Origin: Nocardia cyriacigeorgica NBRC 100375
GTDB taxonomy: Bacteria > Actinomycetota > Actinomycetes > Mycobacteriales > Mycobacteriaceae
Assembly: GCF_000308555.1 (NCBI RefSeq)
Contig: NZ_BAFY01000052.1
Coordinates: 1 to 64,000, forward strand
Direction: 5' to 3'
Length of the DNA: 64,000 bases
This document shows positions 8,365 through 16,276 of this stretch, piece after piece (positions within the stretch are counted from its first letter, which is position 1; the number at the start of each line of letters is the position of its first letter). The position numbers and the translations under genes were made by a program. The notes beneath the pieces were generated by a model. The model ran no database searches. It saw only the letters and a program-made list of their open reading frames with translations, and was not told where the DNA came from.

Positions 8365-9339
8365 TCACCAATGCGTGCCGGGGACCCAGCGCGCGGCACG
8401 GCGCAGGGCGGCGCCGGTGGCCTTGCGGGCCGCCGAGCGGGGGCGGGGTTCATGCGGCGGGGCGAGGGTGGCGGCGGGCTCGGCGGTGTCGTCCTGTTCG
8501 CCGCGGGCCGCGGGGGAGTCGGGCAGTGCGCGGTAGTAGCGGTGCAGGATGCGGTCGCGCAGTTTGGGGGTGATGATGCCGCCGTATTCGGCGAGGGTGC
8601 CGAGGGGGACGTCGATCCGTTTGGGGCGTTCGCTGAGTGCGCGAACGATGGTGGCAGCGGCCCATTCCGGCGATTCGGACGGGCCCTGATTACCGCTCGG
8701 GGCGATCATCGGGGTGCGCACCAGCGGCATGTGGATGGTGGTGAAGGTGACCCCGTCGGCCAGCGTCTCCACCGCGGCCACCTCGGTGAACTTGTCCAGC
8801 GCCGCCTTGCTGGCCAGATAGGCCGCGAAACGGGGCGTGGCGACCTGCACGCCCGCGCTGCTGATGTTGACGATGTGACCGAACTTGCGCTCCCGCATCT
8901 GCGGCAGCAGTGCCAGCGTCATCCGCAGGGCGCCGAAGTAGTTGACGGCCATGGTGCGTTCGAAATCGTGCAGCCGGTCGGTGGAGCGGTGGATGGCACG
9001 CCGGATGGAACGGCCGGCGTTGTTCACCAGCATGTCGACGTATCCGTGCTCGTCGAGGATCGCCTTGACCGCCTGATCCACCGATTCGGAATCGGTGACG
9101 TCGCATTGGTATCCGTACGCGCTGCCCCCGGCCGCGCGGATCTCTTCGACCACGGCCGCGAGCTCCTCGCCACGGCGGGCCAGCAGCAACACCACCGCGC
9201 CCTTGTCGGCGACGGCGATGGCGGCGGCCCGGCCGATGCCGGAGGAGGCGCCGGTGATCACGACATGGCGGCCGGTGAGGTCGCGGTTGCGCTGATTGCG
9301 CCGGATCTTCTCACGGGCGGCGTCGTCGGCTGAGGTCAT
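8365..9339 (-). CDS. Short-chain dehydrogenase/reductase (classical SDR)
   Basis: NAD(P)-dependent oxidoreductase of unknown substrate, 324 residues. Signature elements: cofactor loop TGASSGIG (about 30-37), NNAG (about 107-110), catalytic Ser in HIVNISSAG, and Tyr/Lys in AAYLASKAALDKF. A C-terminal extension of some 60 residues, Pro/Arg/Ala-rich, lies beyond the SDR core and may give membrane or polybasic surface contacts. It is monocistronic and faces away from the dnaE2 operon. A TetR-type inverted repeat 30 bp upstream of the start codon suggests control by a ligand-responsive repressor not encoded next door. Confidence 0.88.
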   Translation of the reverse strand: MTSADDAAREKIRRNQRNRDLTGRHVVITGASSGIGRAAAIAVADKGAVVLLLARRGEELAAVVEEIRAAGGSAYGYQCDVTDSESVDQAVKAILDEHGYVDMLVNNAGRSIRRAIHRSTDRLHDFERTMAVNYFGALRMTLALLPQMRERKFGHIVNISSAGVQVATPRFAAYLASKAALDKFTEVAAVETLADGVTFTTIHMPLVRTPMIAPSGNQGPSESPEWAAATIVRALSERPKRIDVPLGTLAEYGGIITPKLRDRILHRYYRALPDSPAARGEQDDTAEPAATLAPPHEPRPRSAARKATGAALRRAARWVPGTHW

Positions 9340-9368
9340 CGCTGCTCCTTTGCAGGTCTGTCGGCACC

Positions 9369-9390
9369 GAACTTACTCTCAAGTAAGTTC
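9369..9390. promoter_or_regulatory. Palindromic operator upstream of the SDR gene
   Basis: Perfect 8-bp inverted repeat GAACTTAC-N6-GTAAGTTC, 30-51 bp upstream of the SDR start codon. Size and symmetry are typical of TetR-family operators. The cognate repressor is not apparent nearby. Confidence 0.55.
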
Positions 9391-9456
9391 ACTGCCAAGT
9401 GGTTTACGTCACAGCTGAAGAACATCGGCGCCGCGGATTCGAACACTCGAAATTGT

Positions 9457-9472
9457 TCGAACATATGTGCGA
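9457..9472. promoter_or_regulatory. LexA (SOS) box upstream of the TPR-dnaE2 unit
   Basis: TCGAACATATGTGCGA matches TCGAAC-N4-GTTCGA at 11 of 12 defined positions. It ends 10 bp before the ATG at 9483. A -10-like GATACT overlaps its right end (9471-9476), so the transcript may start at or very near the start codon (leaderless); that last point is inference. Confidence 0.8.
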
Positions 9473-9482
9473 TACTGAGCCC

Positions 9483-9938
9483 ATGACGGACGATCGGATG
9501 GCGGATATCTATGCCGCGGTGCGGCTCGGCGGTGTTGATCAGCAGGCAGCGCGAAGCGCGCTACACAGGCTGTGGGAGGAGATCGGCGAACACGGGGATC
9601 CGCTGCACCGCTGCGTGATCGCCCACCATCTGGCCGATGTGGTGGATACGGCCGAGGAGGCGCTGCTGTGGGATCAGCGAGCGCTCGCGGCGGTGTTCGC
9701 GCCGGGCAGCCCGCTCGATGAGGGCATGCGCGGTTTCCTGCCCTCGCTGTATCTGAACCTGGCCGACAGTCACCGCCGCGTCGGCGATTTCGATTCCGCC
9801 CGTATGCAATTGGCGCTGGCCAAAGGGCACCTCGAGGTCCTCGCCAACGATGCCTACGGCCAAGTGATCCGCACCGGGCTCGACCATGTGGCAGGCGCGC
9901 TAGACGCCGGCTCCACCGAGCGGCTCAAGGCGAGCTGA
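9483..9938 (+). CDS. Small TPR-like protein between the LexA box and dnaE2
   Basis: A 151-residue cytoplasmic protein, all-helical by eye, with one convincing tetratricopeptide-like repeat (LYLNLADSHRRVGDFDSA, about residues 93-110). A looser repeat (HHLADVVDTAEEALLWDQRA, about 43-62) precedes it. No catalytic motif is visible. The ATG at 9483 is chosen because the LexA box ends 10 bp before it; the frame stays open upstream to 9399, but that would run through the operator. dnaE2 starts 29 bp downstream on the same strand, so the two genes should form one SOS transcript. TPR proteins usually scaffold protein contacts, and a mutasome role is conceivable but unproven. Confidence 0.75.
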   Translation: MTDDRMADIYAAVRLGGVDQQAARSALHRLWEEIGEHGDPLHRCVIAHHLADVVDTAEEALLWDQRALAAVFAPGSPLDEGMRGFLPSLYLNLADSHRRVGDFDSARMQLALAKGHLEVLANDAYGQVIRTGLDHVAGALDAGSTERLKAS

Positions 9939-9967
9939 CCGGCATCCGGTGAGGTGGAGGCCACGCC

Positions 9968-12900
9968 ATGGGCTGGAGTAACGGGCCACCGAGTTGGTCG
10001 GAGCTGGAGCGGGTGCTGTCCGGTCGGCCGGGCAGGCACGACCCGGAGTCGATGTACCCGGGCGACGGCGGCGACAGCCCGGCGTGGTCGCGTAAACGCG
10101 GTGAATATCTCGCCGACGGCGGTGACTTCCGCCCCCTCGGCCCGGTGGTGCCCTACGCCGAACTGCACGCGCATTCGGCCTACAGCTTCCTCGACGGCGC
10201 GAGCCATCCGGAGGAGCTGGTCGAGGAGGCGGCCCGGCTCGGCCTGGAGGCCATCGCCCTCACCGACCACAACGGGTTCTACGGCGTGGTCCGCTTCTAC
10301 GAAGCGGCACGGGAATGGGGTCTCGCCACCGTCTACGGCGCCGAATTGACCCTCACCGCGACGCATACCGGCTCTTCTCCCGCACCGTCGGTGGCGGGTT
10401 CGCCCGACTCCGCGCCGCGCACAGGGGAACCCGATCCACCGGGAACGCATCTGCTGGTGCTGGCCAGGGGGCAGGAGGGATATCGGCGGCTGTCGCGGGA
10501 GATCGCGGCGGCGCATATGGCCGCGGGGGAGAAGGGGATTCTGCGCTACGACCTCGATGCCCTCACCGCGGCGGCGGGCGGGCACTGGCAGATCCTGACC
10601 GGATGCCGCAAGGGGCAGCTACGCCAAGCGCTGGAACAGGATCTGCGCACGGGTGGGCCGCCGGTGCGCGCCGAGGCGGCGTTGCGCGATCTGGTCGAAC
10701 GCTTCGGTGCCGAACGGGTGAGCGTGGAGCTCACCCATCACGGCCTGCCCGCCGACGATGAACGCAACGCTCACCTGATCGCGCTGGCCGATCGGCTCGG
10801 GCTACCCGTCGTCGCCACCACCGGCGCGCATTTCGCCTCCCCGGCGCAACGGCATCGCGCCATGGCGCTGGCCGCGATCCGGTCCAGGGGCAGTCTCGAC
10901 GAGATGGCCGGCTGGCTGGCCCCCACCGGCGGCGCGCATCTGCGTTCGGGGGCGGAGATGGCGCGGTTGTTCGCCGACTGCCCACAGGCCATCGCCAACG
11001 CCGTCGCCCTCGCCCGCGAATGCGCCTTCGACCTGAAGTTGATCGCGGCGGAGCTGCCGCCGTTCCCGGTGCCGGAGGGCCACGACGAGAACTCCTGGCT
11101 GCGGCATCTCACGTTGAAGGGGGCCGCCGAACGCTACGGGACGCCGCAGGAGAATCCCGCCGCCTACCGCCAGATCGAGCACGAGCTCGCGGTGATCACC
11201 GGCATGAAGTTCCCCGGTTACTTCCTGGTGGTGCACGACATCGTCATGTTCTGCAAGAACAACGGCATCCTGTGCCAGGGCCGGGGATCGGCGGCCAATT
11301 CCGCGGTCTGCTACGCCATCGGCATCACCAATGTCGATCCGGTACGCAACAACCTGCTGTTCGAACGGTTCCTCTCGCCCGCGCGCGACGGGCCGCCCGA
11401 TATCGACATCGATATCGAATCCGATCGCCGCGAGGAGGCGATTCAGCACGTCTACAACGCCTACGGCCGTGAATACGCCGCCCAGGTGGCGAATGTGATC
11501 ACCTATCGCGGCAAATCGGCGGTCCGCGACGCCGCCCGCGCGCTCGGTTTCTCGACCGGTCAGCAGGACGCGTGGAGCAAACAGGTCAGCCGCTGGACAG
11601 GCGTCGGCGCCGAAACCGGCACCGATATCCCGGACAAGGTGCTGGAACTGGCGGCCGACATCGAAGGACTGCCCCGTCATCTCGGTATCCATTCCGGTGG
11701 CATGGTGATCTGCGATCGCCCCATTGCCGACGTCTGCCCGGTGGAATGGGCGCGTATGCCCGGCCGCAGCGTATTGCAGTGGGACAAGGACGATTGCGCC
11801 GCCGCCGGGCTGGTGAAATTCGATCTGCTCGGCCTCGGCATGCTCTCGGCGTTGCACTACATGATCGATCTGGTGCGTGAACACGAAGGCGTCACCGTCG
11901 AGCTGCACAAACTCGACCTGGCCGAAACCGCCGTGTACGAGATGCTGTCGAAGGCCGATTCGATCGGGGTGTTCCAGGTGGAGTCGCGGGCCCAGATGGC
12001 GACGCTGCCCCGGCTGAAACCGCGTGAGTTCTACGACCTGGTGGTCGAGGTGGCGCTGATTCGGCCCGGCCCGATCCAGGGCGGTTCGGTGCACCCGTAT
12101 ATTCGCCGCCGCAACAAGCAGGAGAAGTGGGATTACGACCACCCCTCGCTGAAAAAGACTCTGGAACGTACCTATGGTGTGCCGCTGTTCCAGGAACAGC
12201 TCATGCAGATAGCCGTCGACGTCGCCGGTTTCACCGCGGCCGAAGCCGATCAATTGCGTCGCGCCATGGGGTCCAAACGCTCACCCGAACGGATGGAGCG
12301 GCTCAAGGCGCGGCTCTATCAGGGCATGCGCGACCTGCACGGCATCACCGGTGAGGTCGCCGACCGCATCTACGAAAAGCTGTACGCCTTCGCGAATTTC
12401 GGATTCCCGGAAAGCCATTCGCAGAGTTTCGCCGCGCTGGTGTTCTATTCGGCGTGGTTCAAGCTGCATCACCCGGCCGCCTTCTGCGCCGGTCTGCTAC
12501 GCGCCCAGCCGATGGGCTTCTACTCGCCGCAGTCGCTGGTGGCCGACGCGCGCAGGCACGGCGTGGTGGTGCACGGGCCCGATATCAACGCCAGCCGCGC
12601 CGAACCCACCCTCGAACAGCGCGGCACCCAGGTGCGGCTCGGGTTGGCGGCGGTCCGCTATATCGGTGACGAGCTCGCCGAGAAGATCGTCGCCGCCCGC
12701 GAGGAGAGCGGCCCTTATACCTCGCTGCTCGACCTGACCGGCCGCGTGGAACTCACTGTCCGCCAGGCGGAGTCGCTGGCGACGGCGGGCGCGCTGAACA
12801 GCATCACCACCGCGACACCGACCCGGGCATCGACGGCACCGGCTCGGCCGCCGGGGACCCCGGCGGCCCAGAAGCCGACGCCGGACACCGCGCTGCCCGG

Positions 12901-13429
12901 CGAGCGCAGCAACCTGCGGCGCACGGCGCTGTGGGCGGCAGGCGCAGCGGCCGGTGAACGGCCGGATCGCTTACCCGGCATGGTCGCCGCCACCACCGCC
13001 CCCTCGCTACCCGGAATGAGCGCGCTGGAACTGGCCGCTGCCGACGTCTGGGCCACCGGTATCTCGCCCGAGAGCTATCCCACCGAATTCCTGCGCGCCG
13101 AACTCGACGCGATGGGCGTGATTCCGGCCGACCGGCTGCTGTCGGTGCCCGACGGTTCCCGGGTGCTGGTCGGCGGCGCCGTCACCCACCGGCAGCGCCC
13201 GGCCACCGCCGCCGGTGTCACCTTCCTGAACCTGGAAGACGAAACCGGCATGGTCAATATCGTCTGCTCGGTCGGCCTGTGGACCCGCTATCGCAGACTC
13301 GCGCAGACCGCACGGGCGTTGATCATTCGCGGCCGGATCCAGAACGCCGAGGGCGCGGTGAGTGTGTACGCCGAACAGTTGCGGCAGCTGGATCTGCGGA
13401 TGGCGGCCAAGTCCCGCGACTTCCGGTGA
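9968..13429 (+). CDS. dnaE2: DnaE2 error-prone DNA polymerase III alpha subunit
   Basis: C-family DNA polymerase that carries out damage-induced mutagenic translesion synthesis with ImuA' and ImuB. The 1153-residue protein starts with a PHP domain (AELHAHSAYSFLDGASHPEE near residue 60). The palm carries GRGSAANSAVCYAIG and the catalytic acidic cluster DGPPDIDIDIESDR (about 475-490). Further features are KFDLLGLGMLSAL, RRAMGSKRSPERM, helix-hairpin-helix motifs and a C-terminal OB fold. A Thr/Ala/Pro-rich insert (about 955-985) makes it slightly longer than usual. It starts at ATG 9968 behind GGTGGAGG. The LexA box upstream of the preceding small gene supports SOS induction. In M. tuberculosis dnaE2 lies in the same general region but away from imuA'B; here all three are within 8.4 kb. 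Confidence 0.97.
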   Translation: MGWSNGPPSWSELERVLSGRPGRHDPESMYPGDGGDSPAWSRKRGEYLADGGDFRPLGPVVPYAELHAHSAYSFLDGASHPEELVEEAARLGLEAIALTDHNGFYGVVRFYEAAREWGLATVYGAELTLTATHTGSSPAPSVAGSPDSAPRTGEPDPPGTHLLVLARGQEGYRRLSREIAAAHMAAGEKGILRYDLDALTAAAGGHWQILTGCRKGQLRQALEQDLRTGGPPVRAEAALRDLVERFGAERVSVELTHHGLPADDERNAHLIALADRLGLPVVATTGAHFASPAQRHRAMALAAIRSRGSLDEMAGWLAPTGGAHLRSGAEMARLFADCPQAIANAVALARECAFDLKLIAAELPPFPVPEGHDENSWLRHLTLKGAAERYGTPQENPAAYRQIEHELAVITGMKFPGYFLVVHDIVMFCKNNGILCQGRGSAANSAVCYAIGITNVDPVRNNLLFERFLSPARDGPPDIDIDIESDRREEAIQHVYNAYGREYAAQVANVITYRGKSAVRDAARALGFSTGQQDAWSKQVSRWTGVGAETGTDIPDKVLELAADIEGLPRHLGIHSGGMVICDRPIADVCPVEWARMPGRSVLQWDKDDCAAAGLVKFDLLGLGMLSALHYMIDLVREHEGVTVELHKLDLAETAVYEMLSKADSIGVFQVESRAQMATLPRLKPREFYDLVVEVALIRPGPIQGGSVHPYIRRRNKQEKWDYDHPSLKKTLERTYGVPLFQEQLMQIAVDVAGFTAAEADQLRRAMGSKRSPERMERLKARLYQGMRDLHGITGEVADRIYEKLYAFANFGFPESHSQSFAALVFYSAWFKLHHPAAFCAGLLRAQPMGFYSPQSLVADARRHGVVVHGPDINASRAEPTLEQRGTQVRLGLAAVRYIGDELAEKIVAAREESGPYTSLLDLTGRVELTVRQAESLATAGALNSITTATPTRASTAPARPPGTPAAQKPTPDTALPGERSNLRRTALWAAGAAAGERPDRLPGMVAATTAPSLPGMSALELAAADVWATGISPESYPTEFLRAELDAMGVIPADRLLSVPDGSRVLVGGAVTHRQRPATAAGVTFLNLEDETGMVNIVCSVGLWTRYRRLAQTARALIIRGRIQNAEGAVSVYAEQLRQLDLRMAAKSRDFR

Positions 13430-13473
13430 ACGAGAAGCGTGTCGAGCCCAAGACAAGCCGCTACGCTGCGTCC

Positions 13474-14481
13474 ATGCGCAAGCTCGCGGTGTTGTTGATC
13501 GCCCTGCTCGGCCTGGCCCTGCTCGTCGGCGGCTGCGGCGATGACGACGACGGCGAGTCGGCCGCCGGCGGCCACACGCCCACCGTCGCCGACATGCCCG
13601 GGCCCGCCGCGACACCGGGCTTCCGCGAACAGGCCCCGGCCCGGGAGCAGGACACCGGCGGGGAGGTGAACGCCGACCGCAAGGAAGTGATCACCGGGCA
13701 GGTCGAACTCGTCTCCGCCGATCCCATCGACGCGGCGGGCAAGGTGACAGCGCAGGTCACCGCGTTGCGGGGCCGCGTCGACAGTCGCACCGAACGCCCA
13801 GGCACCGACGACAACGTCCCCAGCGCCCGGCTCACCGTCCGGATCCCGGCCGAGCACACCGACGACTTCGTCGCCGGGCTCGGCGATATCGGCGACGTCA
13901 CCGAGGTGAGCACCAACCGCGACGACGTCACGATGCAGTGGCAGGACCTCGACGCCAGGATCAAGGCCTTACAAGCCTCTGTCGACCGGCTGCGTGTGCT
14001 GATGGCCGAGGCCACCAACACCGCCGATCTGCTCGCCGCCGAACAGGCGCTGTCGAGCCGCCAGGCCGAACTCGACAGTCTCACGGGGCAGAAACGCCTG
14101 CTCGACGATCAGATCGCGTTGTCGACGTTGACCATCGAAATCTCCAGTACCCGTACCGAACCCGAGGAAGGGCCGACCAACTTCTGGGACGGCATCGTCG
14201 CCGGATGGGACTCGCTGGTCGATTGGTTGAAGGACGCGGTGGTCTTCCTCGGCAAGGCCGTACCGTGGATCGGTTTCCTCGTCGTCATCGGCGCGGTTGT
14301 CTGGGTGATCGTGCGGCTCGCCCGCCGGCCCCGCCGCGCAAAGGCCGCCGCCTCTACCGCCCCCGAGACGCGGGCGATGCCGTCGGCTGCCGGGAAGCCC
14401 GTCGAGGCAGGCAAAGACACTGGCGCAACGGGAGAATCGCGTGCCGACCGTTCGGGCGACGATCACACCGAACAGCCGTAA
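13474..14481 (+). CDS. DUF4349 lipoprotein with C-terminal membrane helix
   Basis: Predicted envelope lipoprotein of unknown function, 335 residues. A signal peptide with lipobox LLVGGC (Cys at about residue 19) is followed by an acidic Asp-rich spacer. The DUF4349 domain occupies about 65-255 and contains a coiled-coil stretch (DLDARIKALQASVDRLRVLM onward) between two beta-rich halves. A transmembrane helix (about 262-285) and an Arg-rich cytoplasmic tail end the protein. ATG 13474 is the start that places a proper signal peptide first. It lies 44 bp after dnaE2 and overlaps the next gene by 41 bp. DUF4349 proteins are widespread in actinobacteria; no activity is assigned. Confidence 0.88.
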   Translation: MRKLAVLLIALLGLALLVGGCGDDDDGESAAGGHTPTVADMPGPAATPGFREQAPAREQDTGGEVNADRKEVITGQVELVSADPIDAAGKVTAQVTALRGRVDSRTERPGTDDNVPSARLTVRIPAEHTDDFVAGLGDIGDVTEVSTNRDDVTMQWQDLDARIKALQASVDRLRVLMAEATNTADLLAAEQALSSRQAELDSLTGQKRLLDDQIALSTLTIEISSTRTEPEEGPTNFWDGIVAGWDSLVDWLKDAVVFLGKAVPWIGFLVVIGAVVWVIVRLARRPRRAKAAASTAPETRAMPSAAGKPVEAGKDTGATGESRADRSGDDHTEQP

Positions 14482-14668
14482 GGGCCCGCTGGTCGAAATC
14501 CTCGACGACGGCACCCTGCGGCTCTACGTCCGCGCGCCCGCCGTCGAAGGCAAGGCGAACAAGGCCGCGATCGAGCTGCTCGCCGCGCATTTCGGTGTGC
14601 CCAAGAGCGCGGTCCGCCTCGCTGCCGGCGCTACCTCGCGCTTCAAACGCTTCGAGATCGACGCTTGA
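14441..14668 (+). CDS. DUF167 (YggU family) small protein
   Basis: A 75-residue cytoplasmic protein of the DUF167/YggU family, recognised by the compact alpha/beta pattern and the core motif EGKANKAAIELLA (about 36-48) followed by RLAAGATSRFKRFEI. The molecular function of the family is not established. The GTG start at 14441 has GGGAGA seven bases upstream and overlaps the end of the DUF4349 gene by 41 bp, indicating translational coupling. The next gene, trmL, is convergent with only 6 bp between. Confidence 0.88.
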   Translation: MPTVRATITPNSRKGPLVEILDDGTLRLYVRAPAVEGKANKAAIELLAAHFGVPKSAVRLAAGATSRFKRFEIDA

Positions 14669-14674
14669 ACGACC

Positions 14675-15139
14675 TCACACCGCGTCGGGAAACCCGTGCT
14701 GGCGCCACGCCTCATAGACCGCGACGGCGGCCGAATTGGACAGGTTCATCGACCGCCGCCCCGGCAGCATCGGAATCCGCACCAGGTCGGTGATGTGCGG
14801 ATCGGCGAGCACCTCGGCGGGCAGCCCGGTCGGCTCGGTGCCGAACAGCAACACATCGCCCGGCTGATACCGCACGTCGGTGAACCGCGTGCTCGCCTGC
14901 GTGGTGAACGCGAACACCCGCTCCGGCCGCAGCGCCGCCCACGCCGCCGCCAGATCCGGATGCACCGTCACCGAGGCGAGGTCGTGATAGTCCAACCCCG
15001 CTCGCCGCAACTTCGGCTCCGACAGATCGAAGCCGAGCGGCTCGACCAGATGCAGCTCGCACCCCGTCCCCGCCGCCAGCCGAATCGCATTCCCGGTATT
15101 GGGCGGGATGCACGGCTCATGGAACATCAGTCGGAACAC
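14675..15139 (-). CDS. trmL: tRNA (cytidine/uridine-34 2'-O)-methyltransferase, TrmL family
   Basis: SPOUT-class enzyme that methylates the 2'-OH of nucleotide 34 in certain leucine tRNA anticodons, using S-adenosylmethionine. The 154-residue protein is a minimal SPOUT domain: motif 1 FHEPCIPPNTGNAIRLAAGTG (about 7-27), motif 2 around LLFGTEPTGLPAEVL, and motif 3 RIPMLPGRRSMNLSNSAAV forming the SAM knot. GTG 15139 is preferred because family members begin two strands before the IPPNTGN motif. M. tuberculosis Rv3366 (spoU) lies near dnaE2 in the same way, supporting orthology. Confidence 0.9.
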   Translation of the reverse strand: MFRLMFHEPCIPPNTGNAIRLAAGTGCELHLVEPLGFDLSEPKLRRAGLDYHDLASVTVHPDLAAAWAALRPERVFAFTTQASTRFTDVRYQPGDVLLFGTEPTGLPAEVLADPHITDLVRIPMLPGRRSMNLSNSAAVAVYEAWRQHGFPDAV

Positions 15140-15166
15140 AAGACACAGTCAACCAGGTGCCTCTGA

Positions 15167-15580
15167 TCAGTCGGGGAGCAGCCTGAGCGGTTTCAGATGC
15201 CGGGTTCGAACGGCGCTGAAATGTCGCCGGTCGAGCGTCGCCACCTCGTACACGTCCAGCCGCTCGGTCACCGCGAGAACCGCAGCATCGACGGCTCCGA
15301 GCGGGAAATCGGCGTACCTTCGTACGAGCTCCGCCATCCGAGCAAGATCAACACGGGTGAGCTCGACCAGCTCGATTTCCCCATCCGCGATCGAGTCCAG
15401 GAACCTGGCTTCGGCTGTGGGACCAACGCGCGTCTCCAGGAAGTAGCAGACCTCCGCGAGAACAGGACTCGGCACGAGCAGCGGACCAGCATGCCGTTCG
15501 AGCAAATCCAGGCAACGCTGATGGTCAGCATCGTTCTCGTTGAGGACGGCAACGAGCGGACCTGTGTCGCATACGATCAC
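15167..15580 (-). CDS. vapC: VapC toxin, PIN-domain ribonuclease
   Basis: Toxin of a type II toxin-antitoxin pair; PIN-domain VapC proteins cleave specific RNAs in a Mg/Mn-dependent way. The 137-residue protein has the acidic residues expected of the active site: Asp5 (MIVCDTGPL), Glu43 (VLAEVCYFLE), Asp98 (GAVDAAVLA) and Asp117 (VATLDRRHF). The GTG start at 15580 overlaps the antitoxin stop codon by 4 nt (GTGA), so translation is coupled. The RNA target cannot be predicted. Confidence 0.9.
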   Translation of the reverse strand: MIVCDTGPLVAVLNENDADHQRCLDLLERHAGPLLVPSPVLAEVCYFLETRVGPTAEARFLDSIADGEIELVELTRVDLARMAELVRRYADFPLGAVDAAVLAVTERLDVYEVATLDRRHFSAVRTRHLKPLRLLPD

Positions 15581-15828
15581 GGAGCCTGTTTACCACGTTC
15601 CTCGCGGAGCAGATCCTCAGACCGCGCGGCGAGATCAGGTTCGGCCCGCATCAGTCCTGCGAATGAGAGCCGCCGCCGTCGTTCGCCGCCCGGTTCGGCA
15701 GCGGACTCGCGTTCGGAAGCGTCGGTGACAACAAGTTGCAGCGCCACGGCGCGCAATGCACGCGCTTGGTCCGGCGTCAGCCGGTCGACCAAGCGATGCA
15801 GGTCGTCGTAATGGTGCGCTGCGGTCAT
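15577..15828 (-). CDS. vapB: Antitoxin partner of VapC
   Basis: An 83-residue protein translated just before the PIN toxin and overlapping it by 4 nt, so by position it is the antitoxin. It has an N-terminal helical section (HHYDDLHRLVDRLTPDQARALRAVALQLV) and a charged C-terminal tail (SFAGLMRAEPDLAARSEDLLREE). The tail resembles the toxin-binding segment of Streptomyces/mycobacterial VapB-type antitoxins. A ribbon-helix-helix is not obvious. I start at ATG 15828; the frame extends to 15933, but that extension has no coding character. Expected to repress its own promoter. Confidence 0.72.
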   Translation of the reverse strand: MTAAHHYDDLHRLVDRLTPDQARALRAVALQLVVTDASERESAAEPGGERRRRLSFAGLMRAEPDLAARSEDLLREERGKQAP

Positions 15829-15916
15829 AGGATCGAGTTTACGGGCACATACGCGTGTTGTGGACGCACAGGAGCGCACATCTGGGTCACTCGGTGGGTC
15901 TGCAACAATCGACGGC

Positions 15917-16243
15917 GTGACCGATGCCGACACACCGACCGCCGAACGACGGCCCGGCGACAGTTGGGCGACGCAGTTCTTCCGCTGTCACCTGCCGATG
16001 GTGCTCGTGGCGCTGGTCATCGTGGTGGCGATCGTGTTCGTCGCCTCGGAACGCTGGCGCCGCGGTGCGCTGTTCTTCGGCGGCGCCACGTTGCTGGCCG
16101 CCGCGTTCCGGTTGTGCCTGCCCACGGCGCGGGTCGGGTTGCTCGCGGTGCGCAGCAAGCCGTTCGACGTCGGCGCGCTCACCCTGCTCGGCAGCTCGAT
16201 CGTGTTCATCGCGGCCACCATCAACACCCTCGGCGTGAGCTAG
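15917..16243 (+). CDS. DUF3017-type small membrane protein
   Basis: About 108 residues with three hydrophobic helices: about 28-48 (MVLVALVIVVAIVFVAS), 54-73 and 90-107 (LTLLGSSIVFIAATI). Size and topology fit DUF3017 integral membrane proteins, which in actinobacteria often sit near folD and the met genes; function unknown. GTG 15917 is the likeliest start, since the frame to 15860 is not preceded by a Shine-Dalgarno site. It is convergent with metX, 33 bp apart. Confidence 0.65.
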   Translation: MTDADTPTAERRPGDSWATQFFRCHLPMVLVALVIVVAIVFVASERWRRGALFFGGATLLAAAFRLCLPTARVGLLAVRSKPFDVGALTLLGSSIVFIAATINTLGVS

Positions 16244-16276
16244 GCGCCCGCATGGCCGGGCACCGTCAGAGCGGGC

